Part shown: positions 32,539-41,245 of the stretch, piece after piece | Position numbering within the stretch: the first letter of the stretch is position 1 | Layout: every line of letters starts with the position of its first letter | DNA from: Sphingomonas rosea | GTDB taxonomy: Bacteria > Pseudomonadota > Alphaproteobacteria > Sphingomonadales > Sphingomonadaceae | Direction: 5' to 3' | DNA length: 64,000 nt | Assembly (NCBI RefSeq): GCF_039538065.1 | Contig: NZ_BAABBR010000001.1 | Coordinates: 2,332,501 to 2,396,500, forward strand | The notes under the pieces: generated by a model | Seen by the model: only the letters and a program-made list of their open reading frames with translations | What the model was told of the DNA's origin: nothing | The model's database searches: none | Position numbers and translations under genes: made by a program

Positions 32539-32601
32539 ACTGGCCCGAGGGCCAGTCTGGGACGGAGAAGTCAGTCCGATCTCAATGACTTAGAGTAGAT
32601 G

Positions 32602-32619
32602 TTGGCTGGGGCGGCAGGA
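32602..32619 (+). repeat. Right attachment core within tRNA-Gln
   Basis: TTGGCTGGGGCGGCAGGA matches 15409-15426 exactly. On the minus strand it is the 3' part of tRNA-Gln: part of the T arm, the acceptor strand, the discriminator G and CCA. The island therefore restores the tRNA 3' end at this junction. Confidence 0.88.
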
Positions 32620-32677
32620 TTCGAACCTGCGAATGCCGGTACCAAAAACCGGTGCCTTACCACTTGGCGACGCCCCA
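32603..32677 (-). tRNA. tRNA-Gln (anticodon UUG)
   Basis: 75 nt with an encoded CCA. Acceptor stem TGGGGCG / CGCCCCA, discriminator G, anticodon stem CCGGT / ACCGG with loop TTTTGGT giving anticodon TTG, and T arm 'GCAGGTTCGAATCCTGC'. It is the integration target of the adjacent island. Confidence 0.95.
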
Positions 32678-32741
32678 ATGCGCGGGCGGCTTATAGCCGC
32701 TCGTTCGCGAAGGTGAAGGGTCTATGAGGCCGCCTTCTGCC

Positions 32742-35141
32742 TCAGGCCGCGCGGGGGTTGGTGCGCGGACCGCGGTGGCGGCGGTCGGCCTGGCCGAGAT
32801 CGTCGGGAATGGTCGGGCGGCCGAACAGGAAGCCCTGCAGCTGCCCGCAGCCGAGCGCGGCCATGACCCGCGCCTGCTCGGCGGTCTCGATTCCCTCGGC
32901 GGTGACGTCGAGCTCGAGCCCGCGTGCCAGCGTCAGGATCGATTCGACGATCGCCCGCTCGGCCTTGCGCCCGGGCAGCGCCGCGGCGGCGGTGAAGCTG
33001 CGGTCGATCTTGAGCTTCGAGAAATGGCCGTGCCCGAGGCAGGCATAGTTGGAATAGCCCATGCCGAAGTCGTCGAGCACCAGCCGGACCCCGATCGCGC
33101 ACAATTGCTCGAGCGTGGCGCGCGTGGTGCTGTCGTCGGCGAGGAAGATGCTCTCGGTGACCTCGAGCTCGAGCCGCTCGGCCGACAGCCCGCTCTGCCC
33201 CAGCGCGTGCATGACGTGGCCGACGAGCAGGGGGCCGGCGGCGAGCTGCGCGCTCGAGACGTTGACCGCGACGCGCGCGCCGTCGCTCCAGGCCGCGGCC
33301 TCGCGGCAGGCCTCGCGCAACACCCAGTTGCCGACCTGCCCGATCAGCCCCGCATCCTCGATCACGGGGACGAACAGGTCGGGCGGCACGTCGCCGCGCA
33401 CGGGATGGGTCCAGCGCAGCAGCGCCTCGCGGGCGATGACGTGATGGTCGGCGGAATCGACGATCGGCTGGTAGGCAAGGCTCAATTGCCCGTCCTTGAG
33501 CGCCGAGCGAAGGTCGCTCTCGAGCGCGCGGTTGGCGGCCGCCTGCTCGGCCATCCACGGCGCGTAGAAGTGGAAGCCGCCCCGCCCCGCCCGCTTGGCG
33601 CTGTAGAGCGCGAGGTCGGCGCTGCGGGTAAGGGCTTCCTGGGTGAGGCCGTCGACCGGCGCCACCGCGATGCCGATGGTCGCGCCGATGTTGAGCTCGG
33701 CCAGCCCGATCCGGTAGGGCGCCGACAGCCGGCGGATCACTTCCTCGGCGAGCTGCGCCAGGTCCTCGCGGCTGTGCAGTCCGGTCAGGACGAGCGCGAA
33801 TTCGTCGCCGCCGAGCCGCCCGACGCGCGGGCCCGCGGCGACCAGCTTCAATCGCCGCGCGACCTCGCACAGCAGTTCGTCGCCGACCTCGTGGCCGAGC
33901 GTGTCGTTGACCAGCTTGAAGCGGTCGAGATCGACCAGCATCAGCGCGCAGCCGCTGCGGTTCGAGCGGCGACGGAGCAGGGCTTCCTCGAGCAGTTCGC
34001 GGATCAGCAGGCGGTTGGCGAGGCCGGTCATGAGGTCGTGGCGCGCGACCGTGATGCTGTCGTGCCCGGTGAGGCGTGAGGCGGTGATGTCCGAGCCGAC
34101 CCCGCGCCAGCCGCGCAGCTGACCCGCCGCGTCGAATTGCGGCTTGCCCGAAAGCGACCACCAGGCGCGCCCGCCGAGCGCGGGAATGGCGACGTCGCGG
34201 AACGGCCGGCCGTCGCGCAGCGCGTCGAGGATGGTGCGCATGCCGGTCGAGAGCGAGGAGACCCGGCCCAAGGGATCGAGCATCGCCCGCGCGTCGCGCC
34301 CGACGACGTCCGCCGCGCGCTGGCCGAGCGCGTCGGCAAGCCCGCTCGACACGCGGCTGATGGTAAGGTCGGGGCTCAGTTCCCACAGCCACTCGCTGCC
34401 CGAGGCGTCGAACTCGCGCAGCAGGGTGATGAGCTCGGCCTTTTCCTGCAGCGCGAGCGTCGCGGCGAGGTGGCCGGTGAACTGCCGCGCGTTCCAGACG
34501 ATGGCATAAGCCAGGAGCCCGGCGAACAGCGGCAGGAGCAGCGCCACGGTGAGCGGCCCGAGCGCGGTCGCCTTGGTCATGCCCGCGGCGGTGACGGTGC
34601 CGACGTAGATGAGCGCCGCCGGGGGAATGGCCGAGAGCGTCACCGACGCCCCGCTCGCCATTCCGAACAGGACGAGGATCACCATGACCTGGTCGTAGGG
34701 CGGGACGGTGTCGAACCAGACGAGGACCGGCACCACCCACAAGAGGCTGAGGATGGCGATCGGCGGCAGGATGGTGCGGATGCTCGGCGGGCGCGCGGCG
34801 GCATAAGCGGGGTCGCGGCGAAGACGGTAGATGCGCCACATGCGCGCCGCGCAAAAGGCAATGAAGGCGCCGAGCCAGCCGGCAAGCTGGAGGCCGGGCA
34901 CGTTGCCTTGAAGACAGATGGCAAGGACGAACGCAGCCGAAAGGTTAACGCTGATCGTCAACGGCACGAGGCGGACCAGCGCCTCGACCTGCCCCTGGCG
35001 GACCTGGTGACCAACCGCGTCATGCGGGGGCGCGAGAAACAGCAGTTCGGCGAGGCTGATGCGGTCCGGCCGCTCAGCCTCCAGCATGTCCGACGCCCCT
35101 GTCACACCCTCCGCCACATCGCTGGTGTACCCCCAAGTCAC
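32742..35141 (-). CDS. Membrane GGDEF-EAL cyclic-di-GMP protein
   Basis: A 799-residue protein with several N-terminal TM helices (about 55-230), a PAS-like region (about 240-340), a GGDEF domain with an intact 'RLGGDEFALVL' (about 430) and an EAL domain with 'REALLRW', 'EVTESIF', 'LDDFGMGYS', 'KIDRSF' and 'AEGIET' (about 530-780). Both active-site sets look intact, so it could make and break c-di-GMP. The start is a GTG with AGGA seven bases upstream; ATG 35087 is an alternative. It follows the tRNA-Gln gene on the same strand. Confidence 0.92.
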   Translation of the reverse strand: MTWGYTSDVAEGVTGASDMLEAERPDRISLAELLFLAPPHDAVGHQVRQGQVEALVRLVPLTISVNLSAAFVLAICLQGNVPGLQLAGWLGAFIAFCAARMWRIYRLRRDPAYAAARPPSIRTILPPIAILSLLWVVPVLVWFDTVPPYDQVMVILVLFGMASGASVTLSAIPPAALIYVGTVTAAGMTKATALGPLTVALLLPLFAGLLAYAIVWNARQFTGHLAATLALQEKAELITLLREFDASGSEWLWELSPDLTISRVSSGLADALGQRAADVVGRDARAMLDPLGRVSSLSTGMRTILDALRDGRPFRDVAIPALGGRAWWSLSGKPQFDAAGQLRGWRGVGSDITASRLTGHDSITVARHDLMTGLANRLLIRELLEEALLRRRSNRSGCALMLVDLDRFKLVNDTLGHEVGDELLCEVARRLKLVAAGPRVGRLGGDEFALVLTGLHSREDLAQLAEEVIRRLSAPYRIGLAELNIGATIGIAVAPVDGLTQEALTRSADLALYSAKRAGRGGFHFYAPWMAEQAAANRALESDLRSALKDGQLSLAYQPIVDSADHHVIAREALLRWTHPVRGDVPPDLFVPVIEDAGLIGQVGNWVLREACREAAAWSDGARVAVNVSSAQLAAGPLLVGHVMHALGQSGLSAERLELEVTESIFLADDSTTRATLEQLCAIGVRLVLDDFGMGYSNYACLGHGHFSKLKIDRSFTAAAALPGRKAERAIVESILTLARGLELDVTAEGIETAEQARVMAALGCGQLQGFLFGRPTIPDDLGQADRRHRGPRTNPRAA

Positions 35142-35194
35142 AAAGGAATCCTAAAGGAAATCTCGGGGCTTGAGGAACTTACATCCGTATCGGA

Positions 35195-36799
35195 CTAATC
35201 GAGCGGCTTGCGATACGTCTCGGGCAGCCAGATCGCGCTCACCACGAGGGCCATGGCGACCACTGCCATCGTATACCAGAGCCCGGCATAGGCATCGCCC
35301 GTGCGGACCACGATATATTGGCTGATGAAGGGCAGGAAGCCGCCGAAATAGCCCGTACCGATATGATAGGGAACGCTCATCGAGGTGTAGCGGATGCGCG
35401 CGGGAAACAGTTCGACCATGATCGCGGCGACCTGCCCGTAGGTCATCGCCGACAGCGCCACCATCACCGCCACCGCGAGGATGATCTTCCAGCGCTGCTT
35501 CTGCGCGGGATCGGCCTTGTCCGGATAGCCGGCGGAAGCGAGCGCGGCGACATAGGCCTTTTCGTCGAACCCCTCGACCCGCTGCGTGCCCACCTGCAGC
35601 GCCGCGCCCCCGGTGCCGGGTGCGACGTCGGCCTTGGCGTAGCTGATCCCGCGCTTGGCGAGGAAGGCGAGCGCCTTGCCGCAGTCCTGCCCCTGCTTGG
35701 GCGCGAAGACCGAATAGTTGCAGTCGGGATCGACCCCCAGCGTCACCGGCGCGCTGGCCGTGGCGCGGGCGAGCGCCGGATTGGCCCCGTCCGCCATCAT
35801 GTGGAACAGCGGGAACAGGAGGGCGAGGGTCAGCGCGTAGCCGATGAGCAGCAGCCTCTTGCGTCCGACCCGGTCCGAGAGCGCGCCGAAGCCGACATAG
35901 AGCGGGGCCGCGATGCATGCGCCCACCGCCATATAGAGCAAGGCCTCGGTCTCCCCGACCCGCGCGGTGCCTTGCAGGAAGTAGAGCGTCCCGAACTGGC
36001 TGGTGTAATAGATGACCGTCAGGCCCGCCGCGACGCCGAACAGCGCGACCATCACCCGCTTGACGTTGCCGGGATAGGTCAGGCTGTCCTTGAAGGGGTT
36101 GCGGCTGACCGTGCCGGCCGCCTTCATCTCGCGAAACACCGGGCTCTCCTGGAGCTTCATCCGGATGTAGAGCGAGATGGCGAGCATCACGAGGCTGGCG
36201 AGGAAGGGGATGCGCCAGCCCCAGGCGTCGAACTGCTCGGGCGTCAGTGCGAAGCGGCAGGCGAGCACCACGAACAGGCACAGGAGAAAGCCGCCGACGA
36301 CGCTGACCTGGATCCAGCTCGTATACTGGCCGCGCTTGCCCTCGGGCGCATGCTCGGCGACGTAGATCGCCGCCCCGCCATATTCGCCACCGAGCGCGAG
36401 GCCCTGGAGGAGGCGCAGGCTCACGAGCAGTGCGGGAGCGAGGATCCCGGCGCTGGCGTAGGTCGGCAGGAAACCGATCGCCGCGGTCGCGCCGCCCATC
36501 AGGGTGATGGTGATGAGGAAGGTGTATTTGCGGCCCACCCGGTCGCCGAACCAGCCGAACAGCAGGGCGCCCAGCGGCCGAACGCCAAAGCCCGCGCCGA
36601 ACGCGGCGAGGCTCGCCAGCGTCGCGGCGGTGGGATTGTCGGCCGGGAAGAACAATCGCCCGAGCAGCGCGGCGAGGATTCCGTAGAGGAAGAAATCGTA
36701 CCATTCGAACACGGTGCCGAGCGCCGAGGCGGTGATCACCAGCTTGTCGCTGGGCGGCTTGTGTCCTGACGTGTCGGATTGCGCTGCGGCGGTGGCCAA
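35195..36799 (-). CDS. MFS transporter of the metabolite:H+ symporter type
   Basis: A 534-residue major facilitator with 12 predicted TM helices and the MHS-type opening 'GTVFEWYDFFLYG' plus 'GWFGDRVGRKYTFL' after TM2. A large loop (about residues 350-420) between TM segments contains two Cys and looks like an insertion relative to short MHS transporters. The TTG start at 36799 follows GGAGG by 9 bases; longer in-frame reading upstream has no family sequence. Such transporters carry small organic acids or osmolytes; the substrate is not known. Confidence 0.85.
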   Translation of the reverse strand: MATAAAQSDTSGHKPPSDKLVITASALGTVFEWYDFFLYGILAALLGRLFFPADNPTAATLASLAAFGAGFGVRPLGALLFGWFGDRVGRKYTFLITITLMGGATAAIGFLPTYASAGILAPALLVSLRLLQGLALGGEYGGAAIYVAEHAPEGKRGQYTSWIQVSVVGGFLLCLFVVLACRFALTPEQFDAWGWRIPFLASLVMLAISLYIRMKLQESPVFREMKAAGTVSRNPFKDSLTYPGNVKRVMVALFGVAAGLTVIYYTSQFGTLYFLQGTARVGETEALLYMAVGACIAAPLYVGFGALSDRVGRKRLLLIGYALTLALLFPLFHMMADGANPALARATASAPVTLGVDPDCNYSVFAPKQGQDCGKALAFLAKRGISYAKADVAPGTGGAALQVGTQRVEGFDEKAYVAALASAGYPDKADPAQKQRWKIILAVAVMVALSAMTYGQVAAIMVELFPARIRYTSMSVPYHIGTGYFGGFLPFISQYIVVRTGDAYAGLWYTMAVVAMALVVSAIWLPETYRKPLD

Positions 36800-36873
36800 G
36801 TTCGTGTTCCTCCCCTTGCGGGGGACGTTAGCCACGTCGCCGCTATCGTCAAATGCTCGTGTCTCGCGAGCCC

Positions 36874-37746
36874 TTAGGCCAGCCGCCCGTTCACCAGGTC
36901 GTCGTAATCCTTGGCCAGCATCTGCTGCATCGGCCCGACCTCGAAGCTCCACGGCCCCGCCGACTGCACGAAGGTCACTTCGGCCGCCGAGCCCGTCAGG
37001 AAGAAGCTCTCGAAGCTTTCCAGTTCCTCTGGCCAGATCGCGCGTTCCTGGACTTCGATCCCGCGGCGCTGGGCGAGTTCGATGATCGTCTGGCGGGTGA
37101 TTCCGTTGAGGAAGCAGTCGGGAGTCGGGGTGTGCAGCACGCCGTCGCGCACGAAGAAGGCGTTGGCGCCGGTCGCCTCGGCCACCTGCCCGCGATAGTC
37201 GAACATCAGCGCGTCATCGAAACCGCGATTGTCGGCATGCGCCTTGCTCATCGTCGCGATCATGTAGAGGCCGGCGGCCTTGCTGTGGACCGGCGCGGTG
37301 TAGGGCGCGGGACGGCGCCACGGCGCGATGTCGAGGCGGATGCCCTTGGCGGCCTTCTCGGGCGGGAAATATTTGCCCCAAACCCAGGCCGCGATGGCGA
37401 GGTGCGGCTTGGTGCCGGCCGGATTGACCCCCATGCTCTCCGACCCGCGCCACGCGACCGGGCGCATGTAGGCGTCGGTGAGGTTGTTGGCCTTCAGGAC
37501 TTCCTCGCAGGCGGCGTCGATCTCGGCGACGCTCCACGGGATTTCGAAGCCGAGCAGCTCGGCGGAGTTGCGCAGGCGTTGGCTGTGCTGCGACAGCTTG
37601 AAGATCTTGCCGCCATAGGCGCGCTGGCCTTCGAACACGCTCGAGGCGTAATGGAGCGCATGCGTCAGGACATGGACGTTCGCCTCGCGCCACGGCACCA
37701 TCTTGCCGTCGAACCAGATAAAGCCGTCGCGGTCGTCGAAGCTCAC
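36874..37746 (-). CDS. ilvE: Branched-chain amino acid aminotransferase
   Basis: A 290-residue class IV PLP enzyme that makes Val, Leu and Ile from their keto acids and glutamate. The motifs 'THALHYASSVFEGQRAY', 'MRPVAWRG' and the Lys of 'SKAAGLYMIA' fit the family, as does 'EATGANAFFV' for PLP phosphate binding. The GTG at 37746 with AAGGGTGGA upstream was chosen over an in-frame TTG six codons earlier. It lies upstream of the MFS gene on the same strand, 74 bp away. Confidence 0.93.
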   Translation of the reverse strand: MSFDDRDGFIWFDGKMVPWREANVHVLTHALHYASSVFEGQRAYGGKIFKLSQHSQRLRNSAELLGFEIPWSVAEIDAACEEVLKANNLTDAYMRPVAWRGSESMGVNPAGTKPHLAIAAWVWGKYFPPEKAAKGIRLDIAPWRRPAPYTAPVHSKAAGLYMIATMSKAHADNRGFDDALMFDYRGQVAEATGANAFFVRDGVLHTPTPDCFLNGITRQTIIELAQRRGIEVQERAIWPEELESFESFFLTGSAAEVTFVQSAGPWSFEVGPMQQMLAKDYDDLVNGRLA

Positions 37747-37814
37747 AAATCCACCCTTTCGCAATCTCGGCGCGGCTTAGGCGGCGGCGCGCGCCGGCGC
37801 AACTTGGGCGCCGC

Positions 37815-38621
37815 TTACTGGAGCGGTTCGCCGCGGATCTCGGCCGCCATTTCGGCAGACCGCCGCGTGGCGGCGGCGAGCGTCCGGTCGACGAGACCCG
37901 GAAGATCGGCGTCGAGGACCTTGAGGCCCGCCTCGGTCGTCCCGTTGGGGCTGGTCACGCGCCGCGCGAGTTCGGCCATCGGCTCGCCGGTCGTCGCGCC
38001 CAGCCAGGCCGAGCCGAGCACCGCCTCGCGCGCCGCGGTGAGCGCGAGACCGGGATCGAGGCCCCTGCCCTCGCCCGCCTTGGCGAAGGCGTCGATGAAG
38101 CGCGCGACATAGGCCGGGGTCGAGCCCGCGACGAAGCCGATCGCGCCAAATTCTTCCTCGCTGGCGCACCAGGGCGCGAAGCCGAGCATCGAGAACCACG
38201 GCTGCAGCTCGGCCTGAAGCGCCTTGTCCTCATGCGCGGGCGTATAGAGCGGGAGCACCCCGCGCCGCACCGCGACGGGCAGGTTCGGCATGACGCGAAC
38301 GATCGCGCGCGCGCCCGGGAACAGGCGGCCAAGCGTCGCGACGTCGGCGCCGGCAAGCATCGAGACGATCATCGTGTCACGGGTCACCCAGCGCGCGACG
38401 TCGGGCGCGAGGGCACGCAATTGCTGCGGCTTGAAGCCGAGGATCAGCCGGTCGGGCGCGCGGTCGATCTCGCCCAATCGCTGGATGGTCCGGATCCCCG
38501 GCACCGACCGCCCGCTCGGACGAAGCGCGGTGTAGTCGCCAGGATTCTCGTTCGCGAGGAGCCATCCCGCGACCATCGCCGACCCCATGTTCCCGCAGCC
38601 GACGAAGAGATTGTGTGACAT
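37815..38621 (-). CDS. proC: Pyrroline-5-carboxylate reductase
   Basis: A 268-residue NAD(P)H-dependent reductase for the last step of proline synthesis. The N-terminal dinucleotide motif 'LFVGCGNMGSAMVAGW' and the C-terminal dimer region 'FIDAFAKAGEGRGLDPGLAL', then 'VTSPNGTTEAGLKVL', are diagnostic. Length is typical. It is upstream of ilvE on the same strand. Confidence 0.95.
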   Translation of the reverse strand: MSHNLFVGCGNMGSAMVAGWLLANENPGDYTALRPSGRSVPGIRTIQRLGEIDRAPDRLILGFKPQQLRALAPDVARWVTRDTMIVSMLAGADVATLGRLFPGARAIVRVMPNLPVAVRRGVLPLYTPAHEDKALQAELQPWFSMLGFAPWCASEEEFGAIGFVAGSTPAYVARFIDAFAKAGEGRGLDPGLALTAAREAVLGSAWLGATTGEPMAELARRVTSPNGTTEAGLKVLDADLPGLVDRTLAAATRRSAEMAAEIRGEPLQ

Positions 38622-38630
38622 TTGAAACCT

Positions 38631-38697
38631 CGTTCGCCCCGAGCGAAGTCGAAGGGCAGTTGGCGCTGACGTGCTTCGACCTGGCTCAGCACGAGCG
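38631..38697. repeat. Imperfect inverted repeat of the dispersed sphingomonad type
   Basis: CGAGCGAAGTCGAAG and a near-complement in 'CTTCGACCTGGCTCAG' face each other over ~20 bp between proC and ybjN. A related piece lies at about 3170-3195. Such elements recur in intergenic regions and may act as transcript ends. Confidence 0.55.
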
Positions 38698-38708
38698 ATG
38701 GGATGTTG

Positions 38709-39230
38709 TCAGGCCTCTCCGGCCGTTTCGATCAGCGCGGCCGAGATCGCCTCGCTCGGGCTCTTGCCGCCCCACAGGACGAACTGGAACACCGGATAGA
38801 AGCGCTCGCACTCCTCGAGCGCCGCCTCGCTCAGCTGCTCGGCCTGCTCGAAGCTCAGCCCCTCGTCGCCACCGTCCATGAGCGCGGCGTAGCGAAAGAC
38901 GATGAGACCACTGTTCGACCAGAGCTCGAAATGCCCGAGCCAGAGCTGCTCGTTCACAAGCCCAAGCGTCTCGTACATGGCGGCGCGCTTGTCGTCGCCG
39001 ACCTTGACGTCGGGAAAGGCGAGGAACTGCAGCACCCCGTCGTCGGGGCGCCACACGCCGCGCAGCTCATACTGCGTCCAGCTGCCCGGCGCCGAGGCGA
39101 CGATCTCGCCGTCGCCCGAACGCTCGCACGCCCAGCCACGGGCTTCGAAATAAGCCTCCAGGACTTCGATCGGGGCGCCGTCGTCCCGCTCGGGAGCCTC
39201 GGCTTCGTCGTCACGCGCGGGCAAGCTCAC
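38709..39230 (-). CDS. YbjN domain-containing protein
   Basis: A 173-residue acidic, soluble protein that matches the YbjN/T3SS-chaperone-like fold: 'PIEVLEAYFEARGWACER', then 'GVLQFLAFPDVKV' and 'YPVFQFVLWGGKSPSEAI' near the end. The family is widespread in alphaproteobacteria and its function is poorly known; it resembles type III secretion chaperones in fold. The GTG start overlaps the stop of the upstream ubiK-like gene, so it is the last gene of a ubiK-ybjN unit. Confidence 0.8.
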   Translation of the reverse strand: MSLPARDDEAEAPERDDGAPIEVLEAYFEARGWACERSGDGEIVASAPGSWTQYELRGVWRPDDGVLQFLAFPDVKVGDDKRAAMYETLGLVNEQLWLGHFELWSNSGLIVFRYAALMDGGDEGLSFEQAEQLSEAALEECERFYPVFQFVLWGGKSPSEAISAALIETAGEA

Positions 39231-39544
39231 TCCTCGGGCGTCTCGATGCCGGTGGTGCCGGTGGGCGGCGTCTTGACGTCACCGGTCGCGGTCTTGCGCG
39301 TGGCCTTGCCGGCCTTGAGCGCGGCGACCTCGGCCTTGAGCGCCTCGATCTCCTCGCGCGCGGTGGCGGCCATCGCCTTCACCGCCTCGAATTCGTCGCG
39401 CGACACGAAGTCCATGCCCGCGACCCATTCCTTGGCGCGCTCGCGCATGCCGTCCTGCGCCTCGCGGGTCATGCCGGCGACCGTTCCGGCCGCACCGTTC
39501 ATGATCTTGACGAGGTCTTCGAAAAAGCGGTTCTGCGATTGCAT
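39227..39544 (-). CDS. ubiK: UbiK-family accessory factor (BMFP coiled coil)
   Basis: A 105-residue protein with 'MQSQNRFFEDLVKIMNGAAG' at the start and a C-terminal coiled coil ('EFEAVKAMAATAREEIEALK'), the BMFP/UbiK layout. UbiK assists the ubiquinone biosynthesis complex (UbiJ) in Proteobacteria. The last ~20 residues are a Thr/Pro tail. It is directly downstream of tspO and overlaps ybjN by 4 bp. The symbol is by family resemblance; no ubiquinone genes are in the window. Confidence 0.75.
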   Translation of the reverse strand: MQSQNRFFEDLVKIMNGAAGTVAGMTREAQDGMRERAKEWVAGMDFVSRDEFEAVKAMAATAREEIEALKAEVAALKAGKATRKTATGDVKTPPTGTTGIETPEE

Positions 39545-39546
39545 AA

Positions 39547-40113
39547 CTAACCCCCAGTGATCCCCAGCGGCGCGCGATCGGCGCCGGGATTGAGCTTGCC
39601 CGTCTCGTAATTGAGCGTCGTGGCAAGGCACAGCCATGCCAGATAGGGCACCAGCAGCAACGCCGCTACCCTCGAGAGCGGCCAGGCCGCGATAATCAGC
39701 GCGGTGACCAGCACATCCATGCCGAGGATGAGGAGGAAGCCCCCGTCGATGAAGCCCGCGCCGAAGAAGGTCGGCGACCAGGCCCAATTGAGGAGGAGCT
39801 GCCCGCCGAAGAGCGCCAGCGCGAGGGTCCGCTGCTTCGAGGCGGGACGCGACAGGATCAGCGCCAGCGCAATCCCCATGAAGGTGTAGAGGATCGTCCA
39901 GACGACCCCGAAGGCCCAGCCCGGCGGCTGGAAGCTCGGCTTCTTCAAGGGAACGTACCAGCCGTTCGAGAAGCCGCTGTTCGACAGATAGCCGATCGCC
40001 GAGCCGGCGACGACGAGCACGGGCACGGTGACCAGCGCGATTTTCCACCAGGGACGGGTCGGCCGGTCGTCGGGACGGCGGCGGCGGTCGAAATTGTCGG
40101 CCATCGTGGCCAT
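39547..40113 (-). CDS. tspO: TspO/MBR family membrane protein
   Basis: A 188-residue protein with five TM helices and the TspO signature: 'WYVPLKKPSFQPPGWAFG', 'VVWTILYTFMGIAL', 'LNWAWSPTFFG' and 'LVPYLAWLCLATTLNYE'. It binds porphyrins/heme and modulates outer-membrane or pigment-related processes. The first ATG follows AAAGGAGA by ~8 bases. It sits 3 bp after the tlyA stop. Confidence 0.92.
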   Translation of the reverse strand: MATMADNFDRRRRPDDRPTRPWWKIALVTVPVLVVAGSAIGYLSNSGFSNGWYVPLKKPSFQPPGWAFGVVWTILYTFMGIALALILSRPASKQRTLALALFGGQLLLNWAWSPTFFGAGFIDGGFLLILGMDVLVTALIIAAWPLSRVAALLLVPYLAWLCLATTLNYETGKLNPGADRAPLGITGG

Positions 40114-40116
40114 CAG

Positions 40117-40851
40117 TCACTCTCCTTTGCGGGCGCCAAGCAAGAACTCGACATTGCCCTCCGGACCGGTGATCGGGCTACGCGTCGTGCCCAGAACACG
40201 CCACCCCCGCGATGCGATCCATTGCTCGGCCTCCGCCACCACGCGGGCATGGACCGCCTCGTCGCGCACGACCCCGCCCTTCCCCACCTCGGATCGTCCC
40301 GCCTCGAATTGCGGCTTGACCAGCAGGAGGGCGTGACCGCCGGGCGCCACGAAGTCGACCGCCTTCTCCAGCACCTTCGAGAGCGCGATGAAACTCGCGT
40401 CACAGACGAGGAGATCGATCGGCTCGGGGATCTGCTCGTCAGTCAGATGCCGGGCATTGGTCTGCTCGAGGACCACCACGCGTTCGTCCTGCCGAAGCTT
40501 CCAGGCGAGCTGGTTGGTGCCGACATCGACCGCATAGACCCTGGCCGCGCCCCGGCTGAGCAGCACGTCGGTGAAGCCGCCGGTCGAGGAGCCCACGTCC
40601 ATGCAGGTCCAGCCCGCCGGATCGATTCCGAAATGGTCGAGCCCGCCCACCAGTTTGAGCCCGCCGCGCGACACCCACGGATGATCCTTGCCGCGCACCT
40701 CGAGCGCGGCATCGGCGGCAAGCGTCTCCCCCGCCTTCAGGACCTTACGCTCGCCCACGAAGACGAGCCCCGCCATGATCAACGCCTGCGCCCGGCTCCG
40801 GCTCTCGGCGAGCCCCCGGTCGACGAGGGCCTGGTCGACGCGTTGCTTCAT
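40117..40851 (-). CDS. tlyA: TlyA-family rRNA 2'-O-methyltransferase / hemolysin
   Basis: A 244-residue protein with an N-terminal S4 RNA-binding domain ('KQRVDQALVDRGLAESRSRA') and a FtsJ-like methyltransferase domain with SAM motif 'MDVGSSTGGFTDVLLSRGA' and 'LLVCDASFIAL'. TlyA methylates rRNA at the subunit interface. The start at 40851 matches the S4 domain and overlaps the stop of the upstream hypothetical gene by 4 bp. Confidence 0.92.
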   Translation of the reverse strand: MKQRVDQALVDRGLAESRSRAQALIMAGLVFVGERKVLKAGETLAADAALEVRGKDHPWVSRGGLKLVGGLDHFGIDPAGWTCMDVGSSTGGFTDVLLSRGAARVYAVDVGTNQLAWKLRQDERVVVLEQTNARHLTDEQIPEPIDLLVCDASFIALSKVLEKAVDFVAPGGHALLLVKPQFEAGRSEVGKGGVVRDEAVHARVVAEAEQWIASRGWRVLGTTRSPITGPEGNVEFLLGARKGE

Positions 40852-41237
40852 TCCGCTTCCGTCGAGGCCACGAGACCCTGCATGAATTCGAGCAGAGTCG
40901 GATCGTCGCTGCCGACCCATTGGCCCTTCCAGCGCCGGCCGAATGCCTTCTCGAAGTCGCTTACCATGTCGCTCAGATCGCCCCCGTCGATCCGGAATTC
41001 CCCGACGGGTCTGTCGCCGGGGCTCGGGGTCAGGGGTTTGAAGTAGTAAGGCTGCATTTTACGCCAGACAAAGGCAGCGACTGCGCCGTCGACTCCGGCA
41101 AGTTCGCATTGATCGATAAAGTCCCGCTGGCTCAGGCAGGAACGTGTCGAGGCCAGCCGCGCTTGCCGGCGCCGCTCCCGAAAGTTGGTCATGACAGTCC
41201 ATCCGACGAAGAGCGTCAAAGCCGCGCCGGCGAACAC
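40848..41237 (-). CDS. Small hypothetical membrane-anchored protein
   Basis: A 129-residue protein of unknown function. An N-terminal hydrophobic stretch (about 2-18) is followed by a basic segment, a Cys-containing helix ('FIDQCELAGVDGAVAAFVW') and a C-terminal region with 'PVGEFRIDGGDLSDMVSDF'. The GTG start follows the dxs stop by 8 bp and the stop overlaps tlyA, so it is real and co-expressed with both. Confidence 0.72.
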   Translation of the reverse strand: MFAGAALTLFVGWTVMTNFRERRRQARLASTRSCLSQRDFIDQCELAGVDGAVAAFVWRKMQPYYFKPLTPSPGDRPVGEFRIDGGDLSDMVSDFEKAFGRRWKGQWVGSDDPTLLEFMQGLVASTEAE

Positions 41238-41245
41238 CCAACCGT

